DNA from: Bigelowiella natans CCMP2755 | Lineage: Eukaryota; Cercozoa; Chlorarachniophyceae | Direction of reading: 5' to 3' | DNA length: 43,121 nucleotides | Assembly (NCBI GenBank): GCA_000320545.1 | Contig: ADNK01001132.1 | Location: 1 to 43,121 of the forward strand | Shown here: piece after piece, positions 22,292 through 33,995 of the stretch | Layout: the number at the start of each line of letters is the position of its first letter | Numbering within the stretch: the stretch's first letter is position 1 | Made by a program: the position numbers and the translations under genes | Notes under the pieces: generated by a model | Databases searched by the model: none | Told to the model about the DNA's origin: nothing | The model's input: the letters and a program-made list of their open reading frames with translations, nothing else

Positions 22292-24433
22292 TAGCTACTT
22301 ATTTCATATGGGAAGGTCAATATTGCAGGAAAGAGAGGAGACAGCTATATTATAAGTGTGTTTGGAATTATAATAGTCCACGCACATTTTGTAAACATAT
22401 TATTTTTTGTGTTCTCATTCGCGATTTGTAAGTGTAGTAGTATTAAACTGCTTATTTTATATTTTATTCTTTCCTTCTCGATGTATTCGTGGTATATTCT
22501 ATCTTGATTAACACGCATTTGTGCATTTGTTTATGTTAATGATAACATGATGATGATGATTATGAATTAGTAGAAGCCTCCTCTACTTTTTGTAGTATTG
22601 TCGAGGTGGTGGATATATAATACCCTAATAGTTGACTTAGTACTTTTGTTATTGATATTCAGGATGATGACTACAAAGACGACAATTCCCACCAGCAGTC
22701 GTCTATTAATAGAATTGTAGAAAATGTAAGCAAGAAAACAAACGCTATCAACAACAATACCACGAAATCTGCTGCTGCTGCTGGTGGTGGTGGCTCTATT
22801 ACTTCCTCTCCTCCTCCTATGAGGTGGTACAACCAAAGGATGGCTTTCACAAACAAAGAGGATAAGGTAATTCTTGATAGCAAAAGTTGTTAAGAGTGAT
22901 GATGGTGGTGCTACTTACGAATTACTGGGGGCTAAGGAGGAGGAGAAAAAGTAGAAGAAACTTAACAAAGCAAATTAGTAGTAGTTGTTAAGATTTGTTA
23001 CTTTATTCGCTGAGTTTCTCAGCAGCAGCTTTGATCCCCTTAATGATGATGCCACGTATTCTTTTTTGACTTGTAGTAGTAGTAGTAGTAGTAGTAGAAG
23101 TAGTAGTAGTAGTAGAGTAATAACGGGAGGACGAGTAGCGGTATGGAAGAAGGAAGCATAAAAGACGAGAAAGTGAATTATTGCATTGGCTCAATGTTTA
23201 TTCTTCTATGTTGATTTGGGTTCATTTATTATCATCTGCCATCATCATCATCAACAACAACAACATCCATCATTATGTTCATTATCATTCTCAGGGAGTG
23301 TGTCTCTCCATGCATCAGCCCTGGTATTATTCCTTGCTAATGCATATTGATGTATCACTACCAACTATATAATATTATTTATAAGATTATCAAGTTACTT
23401 TCTGATTTTAATATGCAAATTACACCACGATGACAGCAACAACGACGATGACGACCGTGAATCTTGCATCGTCATTTCTATCACCGTGGACCTCCCAATA
23501 CTACTTTTTTCATTTTCGTAATAAAAAGATCAATAGTTATTATTGGTAAAGTGTTTGATTGTTGACGACAAACTAGGGCTTCATTGCTCGTAGCGGGGAT
23601 AAAAAGGTTTGAAGGAAGGAGTTGGACTTCTAATTATCGTGGGAGATTATGGATTGCCTCTGCTGCACGAATCCCATCTGAAGAAGAAGTAAAGGCCGTT
23701 CAAATTCAGTATCAGAAAATCTATTCAATGAGGTAGTAGAGACTTAATAATAAGGTTGTTCAACATGTAGATATCTTCATAGATTAGTGTTCAATTAGAC
23801 ATCATCATCATCATCATCATTTGAGTATGTTTCTAGTGGTTTCATATTTTTTATCTCGAGGTGATGATGAAACTCAGATATTGTGTCGTCGTCGTTGTTA
23901 ACAGTCCGGACATTCCTTTCCCGTCTTCATACCCTACTTCTGCGCTACTTGGCTGTGTGGATATGGTGGATTGTCTAGATCAAAGCGAATTCCAGCATTA
24001 CAGGTGGTGGTGGTGGTGCTGCTGCTGCTGCTGCTGCTGAAGTAGACGAGAGTAGTAGTAGTAGTAGCAGTAGTAGTAGTAGTAGTGGTAGTAAGTAGCA
24101 GTAGGAATAAGTTTTTCCATACGTGAACAACCCAAAAAAAAATAGTTTGCTTATATAATGTGTTTTATTCTTCAAATCGACATGTATAATCATCCTTATA
24201 TTTATGGGTTTAGTGAGTTCAACGTATCTCTACTTTTTCCTTGCTACTCTAGGAACAGGCATGCAGCAGATTTCGTAGAGGATTCTGAGTCGCAATACCT
24301 TTTCGTATGTCAAAATCCGCACACTGTTGCGTTACCACAAAGGGCAAAGGGCGGTCATAAGTTCTGGGATCTCTCTCCTGCTGTAGTACACGCAGTACAA
24401 AAAGGCTTGCAACCATCAAGCCAAGCATGGTGA
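17780..24433 (+). CDS. TRIP4: Activating signal cointegrator 1 (ASC-1)
   Basis: Subunit of the ASC-1 complex (transcription coactivation, ribosome and alkylation-damage response in animals). Twenty phase-consistent exons: 17780-17893, 17931-17961, 18210-18256, 18320-18462, 18859-18955, 19227-19303, 19486-19556, 19700-19781, 19993-20074, 20274-20351, 20600-20662, 20955-21041, 21409-21476, 21662-21866, 22198-22248, 22663-22866, 23295-23323, 23577-23732, 23905-24003, 24253-24433; about 654 aa. The zinc finger reads CQCLATRHALFSNCTVCGRIVCEKEG then GPCFFCGSF. Next come RTRIIDDQ-GDYYDHGNIWL and VTIDFLEGK. The C-terminal ASCH domain has GVCLSMHQPWASLLVAGIKR, EGRSW, RGRLWIASAA and ALLGCVDMVDCL. The N-terminus (EIVEFVSQ...FVNEF) matches the family's helical domain. 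An optional 45-nt cassette at 18723-18767 also keeps phase. A run of 12 Gly is encoded near 21788-21823. The intron after 20074 begins GC. An upstream first exon is possible. Confidence 0.94.
18060..18105 (+). repeat. (TA)n microsatellite in TRIP4 intron 2
   Basis: TA run of about 40 bases inside the intron between 17961 and 18210. Confidence 0.95.
18650..18690 (+). repeat. (ATG)n microsatellite in TRIP4 intron 4
   Basis: Trinucleotide ATG/TGA run, with a GTA run just before it; a poly-G tract lies at 18507-18522. Confidence 0.9.
19796..19875 (+). repeat. (GTA)n tract after a TRIP4 donor
   Basis: Imperfect GTA/TAG triplets begin within 20 bases of the donor at 19782 and fill most of the intron. 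Confidence 0.9.
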
Positions 24434-25414
24434 TATAGGCGGGAAATACGCGAATAAATACTTGTGTTTAGTAATGATAAATTACTAGCGTCTGGAATTC
24501 ATACTGAGTACATACTATCTATTTTAGGCTTCAATCTGCACGAAAATATGCACGACAGACGCAGGGTACATAATCTCATGAGGAATCAGAGCCATATGAG
24601 GCCATGCCAACAAAATTGAAGTGTGTGCTATCTCTTTACTTGCAATGGCATAAGATATATGCTTTGTGAATATTTGACCTTTTTCCCATTACACGTGTTT
24701 GCTCGACAATTCCTTTTTTAATACACAAAGGTTATCAACCATTTTCCAAAGGTATCATTGCTTAGTTTGTGACGTTCACGCTGTTGCATGTGCACAGCAG
24801 TGGTTTGACGCAGCATTGCTAGATTGGTGCACATTGTTGACTACTGCACATCCTCGATCCGCTTATTCAGCGTCTCGATCTTCGCTGTGCGCTGTGCATC
24901 GCCAACACAGCAATTGCTTGTAGCCGCTGTAAGCATGTGAACAGTAGATAGTCTTAGTCTCATACTGTTGTGCCTGCGGTTTTGCAGTGACACTTTGCTT
25001 TGACTTTGTGCGCGCGCGCGACTGCGCTGGGTATTATTGCATATGGCCTGGCCAGAACTAATCGATCAGCACTAGATCGAGTAGCTTGCTGCTGGAGTTC
25101 TATAGTTCATCTAGTTCACGCATCAGTGAACTTTGATTCACTTTGTTGGTGCGCCACACTTGCAAAAGCTCTAGAGCTATGAGTTGGTAGCGCGTAAATT
25201 GTGGGTGGTCTGATCATCTTGCGCAAGACATCTAGAAGTGCAGCGTGTGGTGCGCTCGCCATGCTAGCTAGCATGTCACAATACTGTCTAGCTAATTCGC
25301 AAAAACACAGACGCATGCGAACACACACCATGAACTCCATTGCATATTTGGAACAGAATCACCAAACTAAGGTAACATTTGCAATGGGTGGAATCATGAC
25401 AAACTCTAATGGCT
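24434..25414. other. Convergent intergenic region, TRIP4 / CDC5L
   Basis: 3' ends of TRIP4 (plus) and CDC5L (minus) face each other. The middle (about 24750-25370) is CTAG-rich and TG/CA-rich, with a CG run at 25010-25020; no gene can be supported. No clear poly(A) signal was assigned. Confidence 0.4.
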
Positions 25415-27796
25415 CTAAATGACTTCATTTACGATCTTAAGCTCTGCCATCAGTTCCTCTTTTTCCCTGGTAAGGGCAGCGAATCTCTGCTGGGAAGCAG
25501 CTTCTTTATTTTCCTCTAGATCCAGTTGTGTTTGGACAGTCCTCAAGCGAATAGGGAGGGCATTTCCTTCCTGGTTCATCAGCTCTACGAAGCATCTTCC
25601 ATCGCGTTCTGAACGTTCTATGTTATCAATTGTTTTGGCAACCTCCCGACAAATTTTTTGAGCCCGGATTTGATAGCCCCCAAGAATAATATTGAGCCTA
25701 CTAGCTGTTTTCTGGGCCTTCTTCGCCTCCTTAGCAAGCTTTTGCCTCACGATTTCAAATTCTTGTTTTAAGGCAATAAGCTTTTCTTTCTTCGAGCAAT
25801 CAGAAAGTTTTCCGTAGACCTTCTTCGAGGGAAGAAACATTATGTTAGTTGAACACTTCTCCATTTCTTTGAAAGTGGAATCGTCCAGAAGTCCTGAGGG
25901 AGCAGTACGCTTGACCTCTTCCTCCAGCAACAAATACGCTGCTTGCATTTCTTCGAAGCTAAGTTCATCCATATCTTGCAGCTTGCGTCGTTTTGCTGTT
26001 GCTGAAGCTCCTGGTACAGGATACTTCGCCTCATCGTTTCGAATGAGTTTGTCCATTTCCTCGAATATCAACTTTGTCGTTTGATCTTGGTCATTATTAT
26101 CAGACGCAAACCGGAGGTTTCCTATAGTTCTTGTGCGAGGAAGATCCCTTCGAAGAGCCGAAGATCGCGTCTTCATCTCCAATTCTTCTTGTGCTTTTGC
26201 TCGAGCAGCGCGAAGAGCCGCAGCATCTTCAGCGTCTTCTTCCACGTCAATCTGCTCCACCTTCTCTTCTTCCACCTTGGGAACTACTATTGCGTATCGG
26301 TGCTTTGCTTTCGGAAGCTTCCCGAATCCAGCCTTCATTTTCTTCTTCAGGTCCATCAATCGTCGTTTTTCTGCAATTGCAGTTCTAGGAGTCATCCCCC
26401 CTGCCGCAACATTGATGCCAAGACCGTCACGGGCAGGTGTAGCACTCATCATGCCTGTTGTGCCACTAAATCCGCTCACACCTGAAGCAATCGAACCAGG
26501 TGTTGCAGGTACGCCACCGCGCATTGGTGTGGTGGCACCTTCTCCTCCTCCTCCTCCTATCCGAGACGGAGTGGCAAGAGGATTTGGGGTAGCTAATCGT
26601 TGGTGGTTTGGAGTTACACCAGAAAAACTTGTGGCTACGTCAGCATTTTCACCACCGAGAAGCGGGGTCTTAGTATTTCGGAGTTTAATAATATTTTCGG
26701 CTTCTTCCATAACAGTATCCTTATTTAGCGGAGTTCGCATTGGTGTTTGTGAAGTAGCTGCAGGAGTCTGGTTGTAGTCCGCAACAAGTGTTGAAGTCAC
26801 CCCCCCTTTCTCACCGACGACGTCAGTAGCACCCATGCGAGTAATCTGCTCCAAGTCTTGTTCATTAAGCTGGGGAGATGGCAGAATCATCTCTGACCTG
26901 GTTTGTACTGTTGGAGCATCATTCATTTTGTTGATTCGAAGAAGGTGCTCGGGGAGACTGGTTTTGCGGTGGAGTTTCTGCCTGCGTGCATCTTTTTTTC
27001 TCTCCCTTTCCTCTATCACGTCTCTTCGCTCCCCGTTGATCTCCTCCGCTGTCTTCCCAAGGAAGTTCGCTGCCTCTCTCGACTTATACCCAACAGTTTT
27101 TTCCTGTGCTGTATCAAAGTAACCTTTGGGGGCTTTCTTGTAGAATGGAATTTCTGCATTGTAATCTACACCCCATTTTCGCTTACGCTTGTGACCACCA
27201 CGTCTCCAAGTAATACCAGCTTCGCGCATTTCACGACGCTTCTGCAACTGAGCCAGCCTCCTTGCCTCCTCTAATTGTCTCTCCCGGGCCTTACGCTTTG
27301 CTTTTTTACCTTGAGTATTTGCAAGTCTAGCACGTGCTTCCGAGAGCATCTCCTTCTCGTCCTCGTCCATATCAACGGGGTCGGGGCGAGCTGGCTTAGC
27401 TTCCGGATTTGGGTCTATTTCTCCTGGCCTAAGTCGCCTAGGGTCATCCTTATTATCTACAATGCCAGATTTTTGTTGAGCTGCATCTAAAAGCTTTTCG
27501 TAACGCTCAAGGCACTGCGATGATGTACGTCCGATGATCGGAGCGATGGTCCTCCATTGCGTAGGCATAATCTTTGCCAGATGAAGAAGTTTTTCCTCTT
27601 CCTCACGTGTCCACTCAGTTTTCTTGATGCTTGGGTCTAGCCACTCAAACCATCGTGCTTTACATTGTTTGGCTGATTTTCGCACCAGCAAAGAAGAAAT
27701 CCGCGACCACTGATTCTTCCCATATTTCATTACCGCAGCCTTGAGGATCTCATCCTCCGTGTTTTTCCACACGCCTCCCTTGATCATAATCCTCAT
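25415..27796 (-). CDS. CDC5L: Pre-mRNA splicing factor CDC5-like, single exon
   Basis: Core component of the Prp19/NTC complex, required for spliceosome activation; nuclear. One uninterrupted frame of 793 aa (human CDC5L is about 802). The N-terminus starts MRIMIKGGVWKNTEDEILK, as in CDC5 orthologues. Two Myb repeats span about residues 5-105, with the Trp pattern WKNTEDE...WSRIS...WTREEEEKLL...WRTIAPIIGR. Next come KARWFEWLDPSIKK and the RPDPVDMDEDEKEMLSEARA region, then the basic segment KKAKRKARERQLEEARRLA. The middle is Thr/Pro-rich with TPL and TPR phospho-type motifs. The C-terminal Cef1-like region is a coiled coil. It has no intron, while every other confident gene here has between two and more than twenty exons. 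Start and length match the family. Confidence 0.99.
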   Translation of the reverse strand: MRIMIKGGVWKNTEDEILKAAVMKYGKNQWSRISSLLVRKSAKQCKARWFEWLDPSIKKTEWTREEEEKLLHLAKIMPTQWRTIAPIIGRTSSQCLERYEKLLDAAQQKSGIVDNKDDPRRLRPGEIDPNPEAKPARPDPVDMDEDEKEMLSEARARLANTQGKKAKRKARERQLEEARRLAQLQKRREMREAGITWRRGGHKRKRKWGVDYNAEIPFYKKAPKGYFDTAQEKTVGYKSREAANFLGKTAEEINGERRDVIEERERKKDARRQKLHRKTSLPEHLLRINKMNDAPTVQTRSEMILPSPQLNEQDLEQITRMGATDVVGEKGGVTSTLVADYNQTPAATSQTPMRTPLNKDTVMEEAENIIKLRNTKTPLLGGENADVATSFSGVTPNHQRLATPNPLATPSRIGGGGGEGATTPMRGGVPATPGSIASGVSGFSGTTGMMSATPARDGLGINVAAGGMTPRTAIAEKRRLMDLKKKMKAGFGKLPKAKHRYAIVVPKVEEEKVEQIDVEEDAEDAAALRAARAKAQEELEMKTRSSALRRDLPRTRTIGNLRFASDNNDQDQTTKLIFEEMDKLIRNDEAKYPVPGASATAKRRKLQDMDELSFEEMQAAYLLLEEEVKRTAPSGLLDDSTFKEMEKCSTNIMFLPSKKVYGKLSDCSKKEKLIALKQEFEIVRQKLAKEAKKAQKTASRLNIILGGYQIRAQKICREVAKTIDNIERSERDGRCFVELMNQEGNALPIRLRTVQTQLDLEENKEAASQQRFAALTREKEELMAELKIVNEVI

Positions 27797-28562
27797 AGTT
27801 GCTCTCTTTGTGCGCCAATTAGGCGGGTCCCTCTGTTATTTTGATAAAGTTCCTGTTCTCACGTGTGGGCGAATGAGATTGCGGGGGGGTGGAAAGCCTC
27901 CTCGGTACAGATTTTTGGTTACGAGCCTGTTACAATATAAATCTATTATCTAGTGTATTTATTTAAAGAGACATCATATGTTTAAAAATTCAGGCTGAAA
28001 ATTAAGATTAGCTGCGTTGATGTAGATGTATGTATTGAACTGAAACCAGTACGCAGGATGTTTGATTCAGGTTTTCGGTCAGTAGTTACACGGTCTTTTG
28101 TATGAAGATAAATGATAACATTCTTCATTTTTTCCAATAAACTTTTAATAATCTACGATATATTTAATCAACACAAACATCCAAATGAGATACTCTATAT
28201 CTTAATATCATTTTCCCTCTAAAAGCATAATCTGAGCATTTTCAGAATATCATTATTAGAAAACTTTAAAATTTGATTCCTTCGTACAATAAATAGAATC
28301 TAATTTCACCAAAATAGGTCAAAATCACCTTTTCCCACTCCCAACACGATGAAACAAACTGCCCATATAATTCTGAATTTTTGAGTTTGTAAATTGACGA
28401 CCTAATTCTAGTCTTCTCAGTGGAAGTTTCCCCGATGCTCACTACCACCAGGCTTTTCTCACTATAGATTGCAGAAAGACCTACTTTCAATCTAGACGAC
28501 TTCAATTTTATTATGTCGTTCAACTAAGAGTCTAGTCTTCATCTACCTAGGAGAGGGAAATA
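27797..28562. promoter_or_regulatory. Divergent intergenic region, CDC5L / UBE2J-like
   Basis: About 770 AT-rich bases separate two divergent starts. A minus-strand frame of 85 codons (28266-28523) has no recognisable family and is probably chance. No defined promoter element was identified. Confidence 0.4.
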
Positions 28563-29872
28563 ATGGCCTCCAGTAGCCCAAGCACACAGGCAAAGGTTGA
28601 AAGTAATAGAAGAAGGGAAAATCAGCAACAATCACCAGGATTACAGACTCATGTTTCTAAATTAGAACCTAATGTTTGTATCATCATACACATGTGTAAT
28701 CAGATTCGACTCACCAAAGAGTATAAACGCATAAAAAAGGTTCGTACAGATGGTAAAAAAAGGCCATGTTATATGAAATAAGTTTTCTCAGAGTTTCTGC
28801 TGCACTTTTGCTATGAATCCTAATATCGTTCTCAACCCAATTACGAAGAATACACGTTTACTTATCAGGAGAACGTTGAAAACATTGAAGCGAAGCCATT
28901 ATATACGAACATTTTGGAATGGCATTATGTCGTTACCGGTCCAAAAGGAACACCCTATGAGGTGCTTTGAAGTTTGTATTTTTTTTTCCCATAGTTCATG
29001 TCAATGAATCTATTGAAAATCGTCGAAAAATGTTGATTTTTCAATTAGGGAGGAATATATCACGGAAAATTAAAATTTCCATCGAATTATCCATTTGGTC
29101 CCCCAAGCATCTATATGCTGACACCAAGTGGAAGGTTCCAAATTAATAAAAAACTTTGCTTATCTATGAGCGACTTCCATCCAGAGAGCTGGAATCCATT
29201 ATGGAGTGTGTCTAGCATTCTGAAAGGCCTACTATCATTCATGGTGTGGATAACTAGTGAGAAAAGTATCTGTCAACACGATTTCAACCCATGACCTTGA
29301 CGATGGCAATGTTTCCTGAATATTTATCAATAATGGCACTAGTCGTCAAAATTATGCTTTTCTCCATTTCATTTCAAAAATATTTTCCATAAACAGTTAG
29401 AAGAGACGCCAACATATGGGTCAATAAAGACGACAGAAATGCAAAAGAGGGCGTTTGCCCGAACATCATTAGCTTTTAATTGTAGGTCAGTTGCCGGTGT
29501 TATGTTTAATATTTTATCAGTTTATGAGATCCTACGTTCGCAGGTCAAAAACATTCAAAACATTATTTCCTCATTATATGGAATTGTATGAGGAAAGAAA
29601 AGCTGAGAATCCACAAGAAGCTGCTGCGGGTAATAATTAGGATTCGAACAAATATTAAATTATTTAATGATATCCGGTAATTTCTTTCCCAAATAAATTT
29701 GAATCCCAAGGACCATTTTTGGTGTGTCAACTCAGATGCTGCAGCAGTTCTCTCTACTGTAAAAAGTCTCAATACTAGTGGCAACCAAGTCAACACTTCG
29801 AATTTGGAATACGTCACAATCTCTGTTGTCGTACTTATGTTGGCTGGACTCATGTCATTATTGTACGTTTGA
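28563..29872 (+). CDS. UBE2J2: ER-anchored ubiquitin-conjugating enzyme E2, Ubc6/UBE2J2 type
   Basis: E2 of the ER-associated degradation pathway, held in the ER membrane by a C-terminal tail. Exons: 28563-28595, 28704-28739, 28869-28961, 29049-29243, 29397-29485, 29544-29629, 29736-29872; phases agree, giving 222 aa. The N-terminus [23 protein letters not shown] is typical of Ubc6. The UBC fold follows: [39 protein letters not shown], then the active-site Cys in [17 protein letters not shown]. Like the whole J subfamily, it lacks the HPN tripeptide of other E2s. After [11 protein letters not shown] comes the C-terminal anchor ([19 protein letters not shown]) ending at the TGA. UBE2J1 is less likely because the protein is short. 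Introns here are AT-rich and free of microsatellites. Confidence 0.95.
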
Positions 29873-31008
29873 ATGATTTAGCTGTTTCGTTCAGTTATCT
29901 TCGTGCCTTGAACACCACAATGCTAACAGTTACGCTTTGGCGTTGCAATGTTGCAAATATCTTATACTTCGATGTATTATGTGAGGATATTATTCGCGTG
30001 CGCAGGTTGTACAAAGACTAAGCTTGATGACGAACAAATGTAAATATTATCACTGAATCTATATTACGCAAATTATACAAACCTAATAGCACTGATACAG
30101 TAGCTATGTCTAGACATGCCATGCGGCTACTTGCCAAGATTAGTTCTAGAGTTGGGCGGGAAAAAATGAAAGTCGAGACAAGATGTCGCGATGAATTGTT
30201 GATGAATCCACATATGCGCTTGGCTGCAAAAGCACGCGTCCAAGTCTGCATCGCACAGGAAGCCCTAGCCCTGTCAATGTCACTCGAAACGTCATCAGTT
30301 CCAACAACGAGCTTGCGATTGTGTGGAAAGTCGAGATGACGTCGAGACATGGGCTAGCCCCCCCATCTCGACTTTTTTGGTATGTCATCTCAACGCTCAA
30401 TGTCGCGATGACGTAGAGATGAGTGTTACGGGCCTGCCTAGCTGCGACGCAACTTTACATTCATTGTGTCAACATGCAAGAAACACAACTCCATTCACAA
30501 TGCACAGCCATGGCTTCTGGAACAATTCCTGACTTTGACTTTTGTTTTTTTCCCAAAAATTGTCATCATCTATGTCATCTACATGCTGATCTTGGCAACT
30601 AGCCACACAACAAAAGGTTTTGCAATCTCACAGCCAAATGCAGTTGAACGAACACAGTCAAGTTCATGCGATGCGCACATGACTTGATCGAATCGAAGCA
30701 AGTCGCATGATCTGAAATGTTCATCGATCGCGGGCTACTACATGCAGCGTGCACTTACACATCGTCTAGCTAGCTAGCTATGGATCTCATGCTAGCATGA
30801 CATGCTCGCGCGCACATTTACCAGGCGCATAGCATCATTTCACTTTGCACCCTAGTCACTGCGTCGGCAAACACGTTGCATGATGTTGATACAAAACTTA
30901 TGGAAAGACGAGGCGACAAGAGGAGTTTATTGACCATTTACCAGTTTACTTGTTCGGGTTAAAAATGATACATAAATCATAGCGCGCAGCGATATTAGGT
31001 ACTAGATA
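29873..31008. other. Convergent intergenic region with CTAG-rich stretch
   Basis: No gene is supportable. From about 30080 to 30880 CTAG occurs at least ten times, including three in a row near 30766-30778. Repeated words GTCGAGA and TGTCGCGATGA recur near 30180, 30330-30370 and 30400, and an inverted repeat is listed separately. Confidence 0.45.
30328..30375. repeat. Inverted repeat / hairpin
   Basis: AAAGTCGAGATG is followed about 25 bases later by its exact reverse complement CATCTCGACTTT. A second nested pair (GTCGAGACATGGG with CCCCATCTCGAC) shares the right arm. The right arm runs into six T. Function unknown. Confidence 0.7.
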
Positions 31009-31779
31009 CTAAAAAGCATCGATATTAAGATCCTTGACAGCGCTGTCTATGTCTTCAATGGTACCGTTATTGTCCTCTGCCTCAAAATTTGTCAAGAACG
31101 TATTGTCTGCTGCATCTTTTTCTTCCTCCTCGTCCCTACTTACGTTGGAGAAGTGAGTTATAATCAGGTTGCTACAACTGGCTACATAACTACAAGAGTA
31201 ATCCTAAACTACTGCATACCGTTGGTTTGCGTTTTGTATCTCATTGAAAGGAGATCCTACACCAACCTGAGATGAGTGTCATAACAAACAATGCCCTAAG
31301 ATATATCTATCTACACCAGAATGTATGAAGGCTATGGTAGATTGTTTCAGTACTCCAGGTTGTGGTAGTGGGGGGGCTTGTGCGGCCGAATTTATCTTTG
31401 AGAACAACAGCCGGAGCACGCGCTCACGATCCTAATGTGAGACAGAAATAGAGCCTGAGATGCTGTTTGTTTTGGAGAACACGCTGATTTTGAAAATATA
31501 CTCTAACACGGTTCTCAGAATCCTTATTTTTACCATTAGCATGATTCTTTTGGTCATAATATTCCATCAAGTATTGACAGCATCACCTCTGGAGAGAGCT
31601 CACTTATATCAACACGTTTATTCGGCCGGAGAGGTTCTTCTGAATTTGACCTCTTTTTACCTAAGCAGTAGGAATAAGCGAGAAGAAGTTACACTTTATG
31701 CAGTCGAGGAGGTATATGAAAAGTGGTGTGTGTTTTTCATTTGCGCACATAGACGCAGAAAGGGGCAAAGGGAGAGCAA

Positions 31780-31822
<43 letters not shown>

Positions 31823-33952
31823 CCAATTTTGGATTGGAGAAGACTTCCCTTTCGAGTAGTTAGGGCCAGCAATTGCCTCGTATGAATCTTAAAATGGTAT
31901 CAAAAGCAATAGATATAGATTATATCAACCCAACTTAACGTTATCATTCATTAGGGTGAATAATCGATAAATCTCCTTACTCACTCTTCCACTTTTGTTA
32001 TTGAAACAAGAACATGAAAAATACTCCTGTCAGTCAACCTTCTTCTGAAACTTTGCTTCACGATTTTTTTTCTGCTTGATTTCATACTTCACCTGATTAA
32101 TTAGGAAAGAGAATTGAATGCGTACTACTTTCAGAAATGATATTATCGAGGGTTTTGTGAATTCAGGAATAATAAATCACAATAATTATAAAATACATAG
32201 TTAGGCAACGAAAGCTTGGCAAGGGTGACTTTTCACAACACAATGCAAACACGTACCTGTTCAAGTGCAGCCAAAAAATATCTCTCTACATCTCCGCGCT
32301 GGTCTAACATCCTTTGCGCCAGTTTTTTAATTCTATGTAAGTCCTGACACCAATATTGATATTTTTGAATAATCATCTGCCTAGTATGATACAAAATTTC
32401 ATATGTCATTAGTTTATATCGGTCTAGCTCTCGTGGTTAATGGAATTAAAACACCAAAAAGATCTAGTCTTCTCATACTTTTATCTTCATGGTAAGATGG
32501 TGTTTTAGCTCGTCGATTTGATAGTCCTTGTCTACGGAGGAATGGTCACACATTAGGCAAATTCCAACAACAATTTCACATAAATATCCTCCGCACAATC
32601 AATTGCTTTTATTACTTCAAACGAATACTACTTTTACTAATGCACCAAATAAATCTGACTAAGAACTGATTAAAAGACAAACAGAAAGACTCGGTGAAAT
32701 AATGAGCAAAAATGATTCAACTTAGTTCGCCAGTACGCATACTCACACACAGAGACACACAAGCGCACACCTCCGGGCTTTCTGGCTTCAACCAACTCTT
32801 TTTTCAAAGCTGATATCTCTTGCTGCAATAAGTTAGAAAGCAAGAGTATTTTTATAAAAAAGGGATTATGTATCTGGTGCATTGCTGCAGAGAAAATAGG
32901 ATGAAGACTGCGCATATTGCTGTATCCACAACAAACATCACCTTCAAGGCAGAGATCCGATTCTCTAACTCTTCGTTCGCTGCCCGCATCTTGCGTATGT
33001 TATCCATGTGCCTAAATCATCCGAAATACATTAAATGATTTCCTCATTGATGATTTGATTTAGCCTTGGTGAAATTATCATATTGAGATTAGTGACGACT
33101 TTGCTCCTCGAGATGCCTGCATGCTATCTTTCTGGCTCGCGAGATCCAAGTCCTGTGGTTGTATATTCTCTTTAGTGTGGATAGGACGCTAATTCCTTAG
33201 ATCGCTAATGACATGCGTGATGTTGAATTCGAGGTTAATGTCCTTTATCTCATCTATTTTCTCGTGCATCTTCTGAGCCAAATCACCAATTTAGCCTGCT
33301 TCAGCTTCGCCTTCAGCTTATCATTCTGGGCGCTAAGTACATTTAAAATAGCATCATTATCCAAAAGAGACAGATAGACGAATTGTTTCTACCGAAGCGT
33401 GTTGACCCCTTGTACATGAAATCGAATCTCATCGGCCTAGATGGTTACCATTTTAATTATATTATACACAATGCTGATAACACTCTTTAAAATACAAAAA
33501 TGGATGATACTCGTACCATCTGAGTGTTCAGAATTCGAAGTTTCTGGGACTCCAATTCCATTTCTTTAGTAACAATTTTTCGGCATTCAGACCTGGACAA
33601 TTCACGAAAACTTAAGAGAATATAGAAAGGGTAATGATATGGGAAGGGCTTGGTTTACTTGAATAATCTTATTCTCCCTTCCATCTCTTTCTGCATTCGC
33701 TCTTTCACCTATTCGATTGCTTAATGTTAGAGGTGACTTTTGAAGTTTTAACCTATGTGTGAAAATGCAAACTAACCTGTAGAAATTTATGTTCCATATC
33801 TCTAATCTTTTCAAAATTGCGTGCTTTGAGAAGTTTCATGTCAATTTTTGCTTGCTCCAGTTCGTTCGCAAGCTCGACGCGAGTCTCCTTGAAATGGTCT
33901 AGTTCCTGTAAAAATAGTCCCGCGCTCGTAAGTGTGTGCAAATGTATCAATG

Positions 33953-33995
<43 letters not shown>

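Noticed and set aside
28266-28523. 85-codon minus-strand frame upstream of the UBE2J2-like gene
   Set aside because: AT-rich, no family resemblance, no splice context; probably chance.
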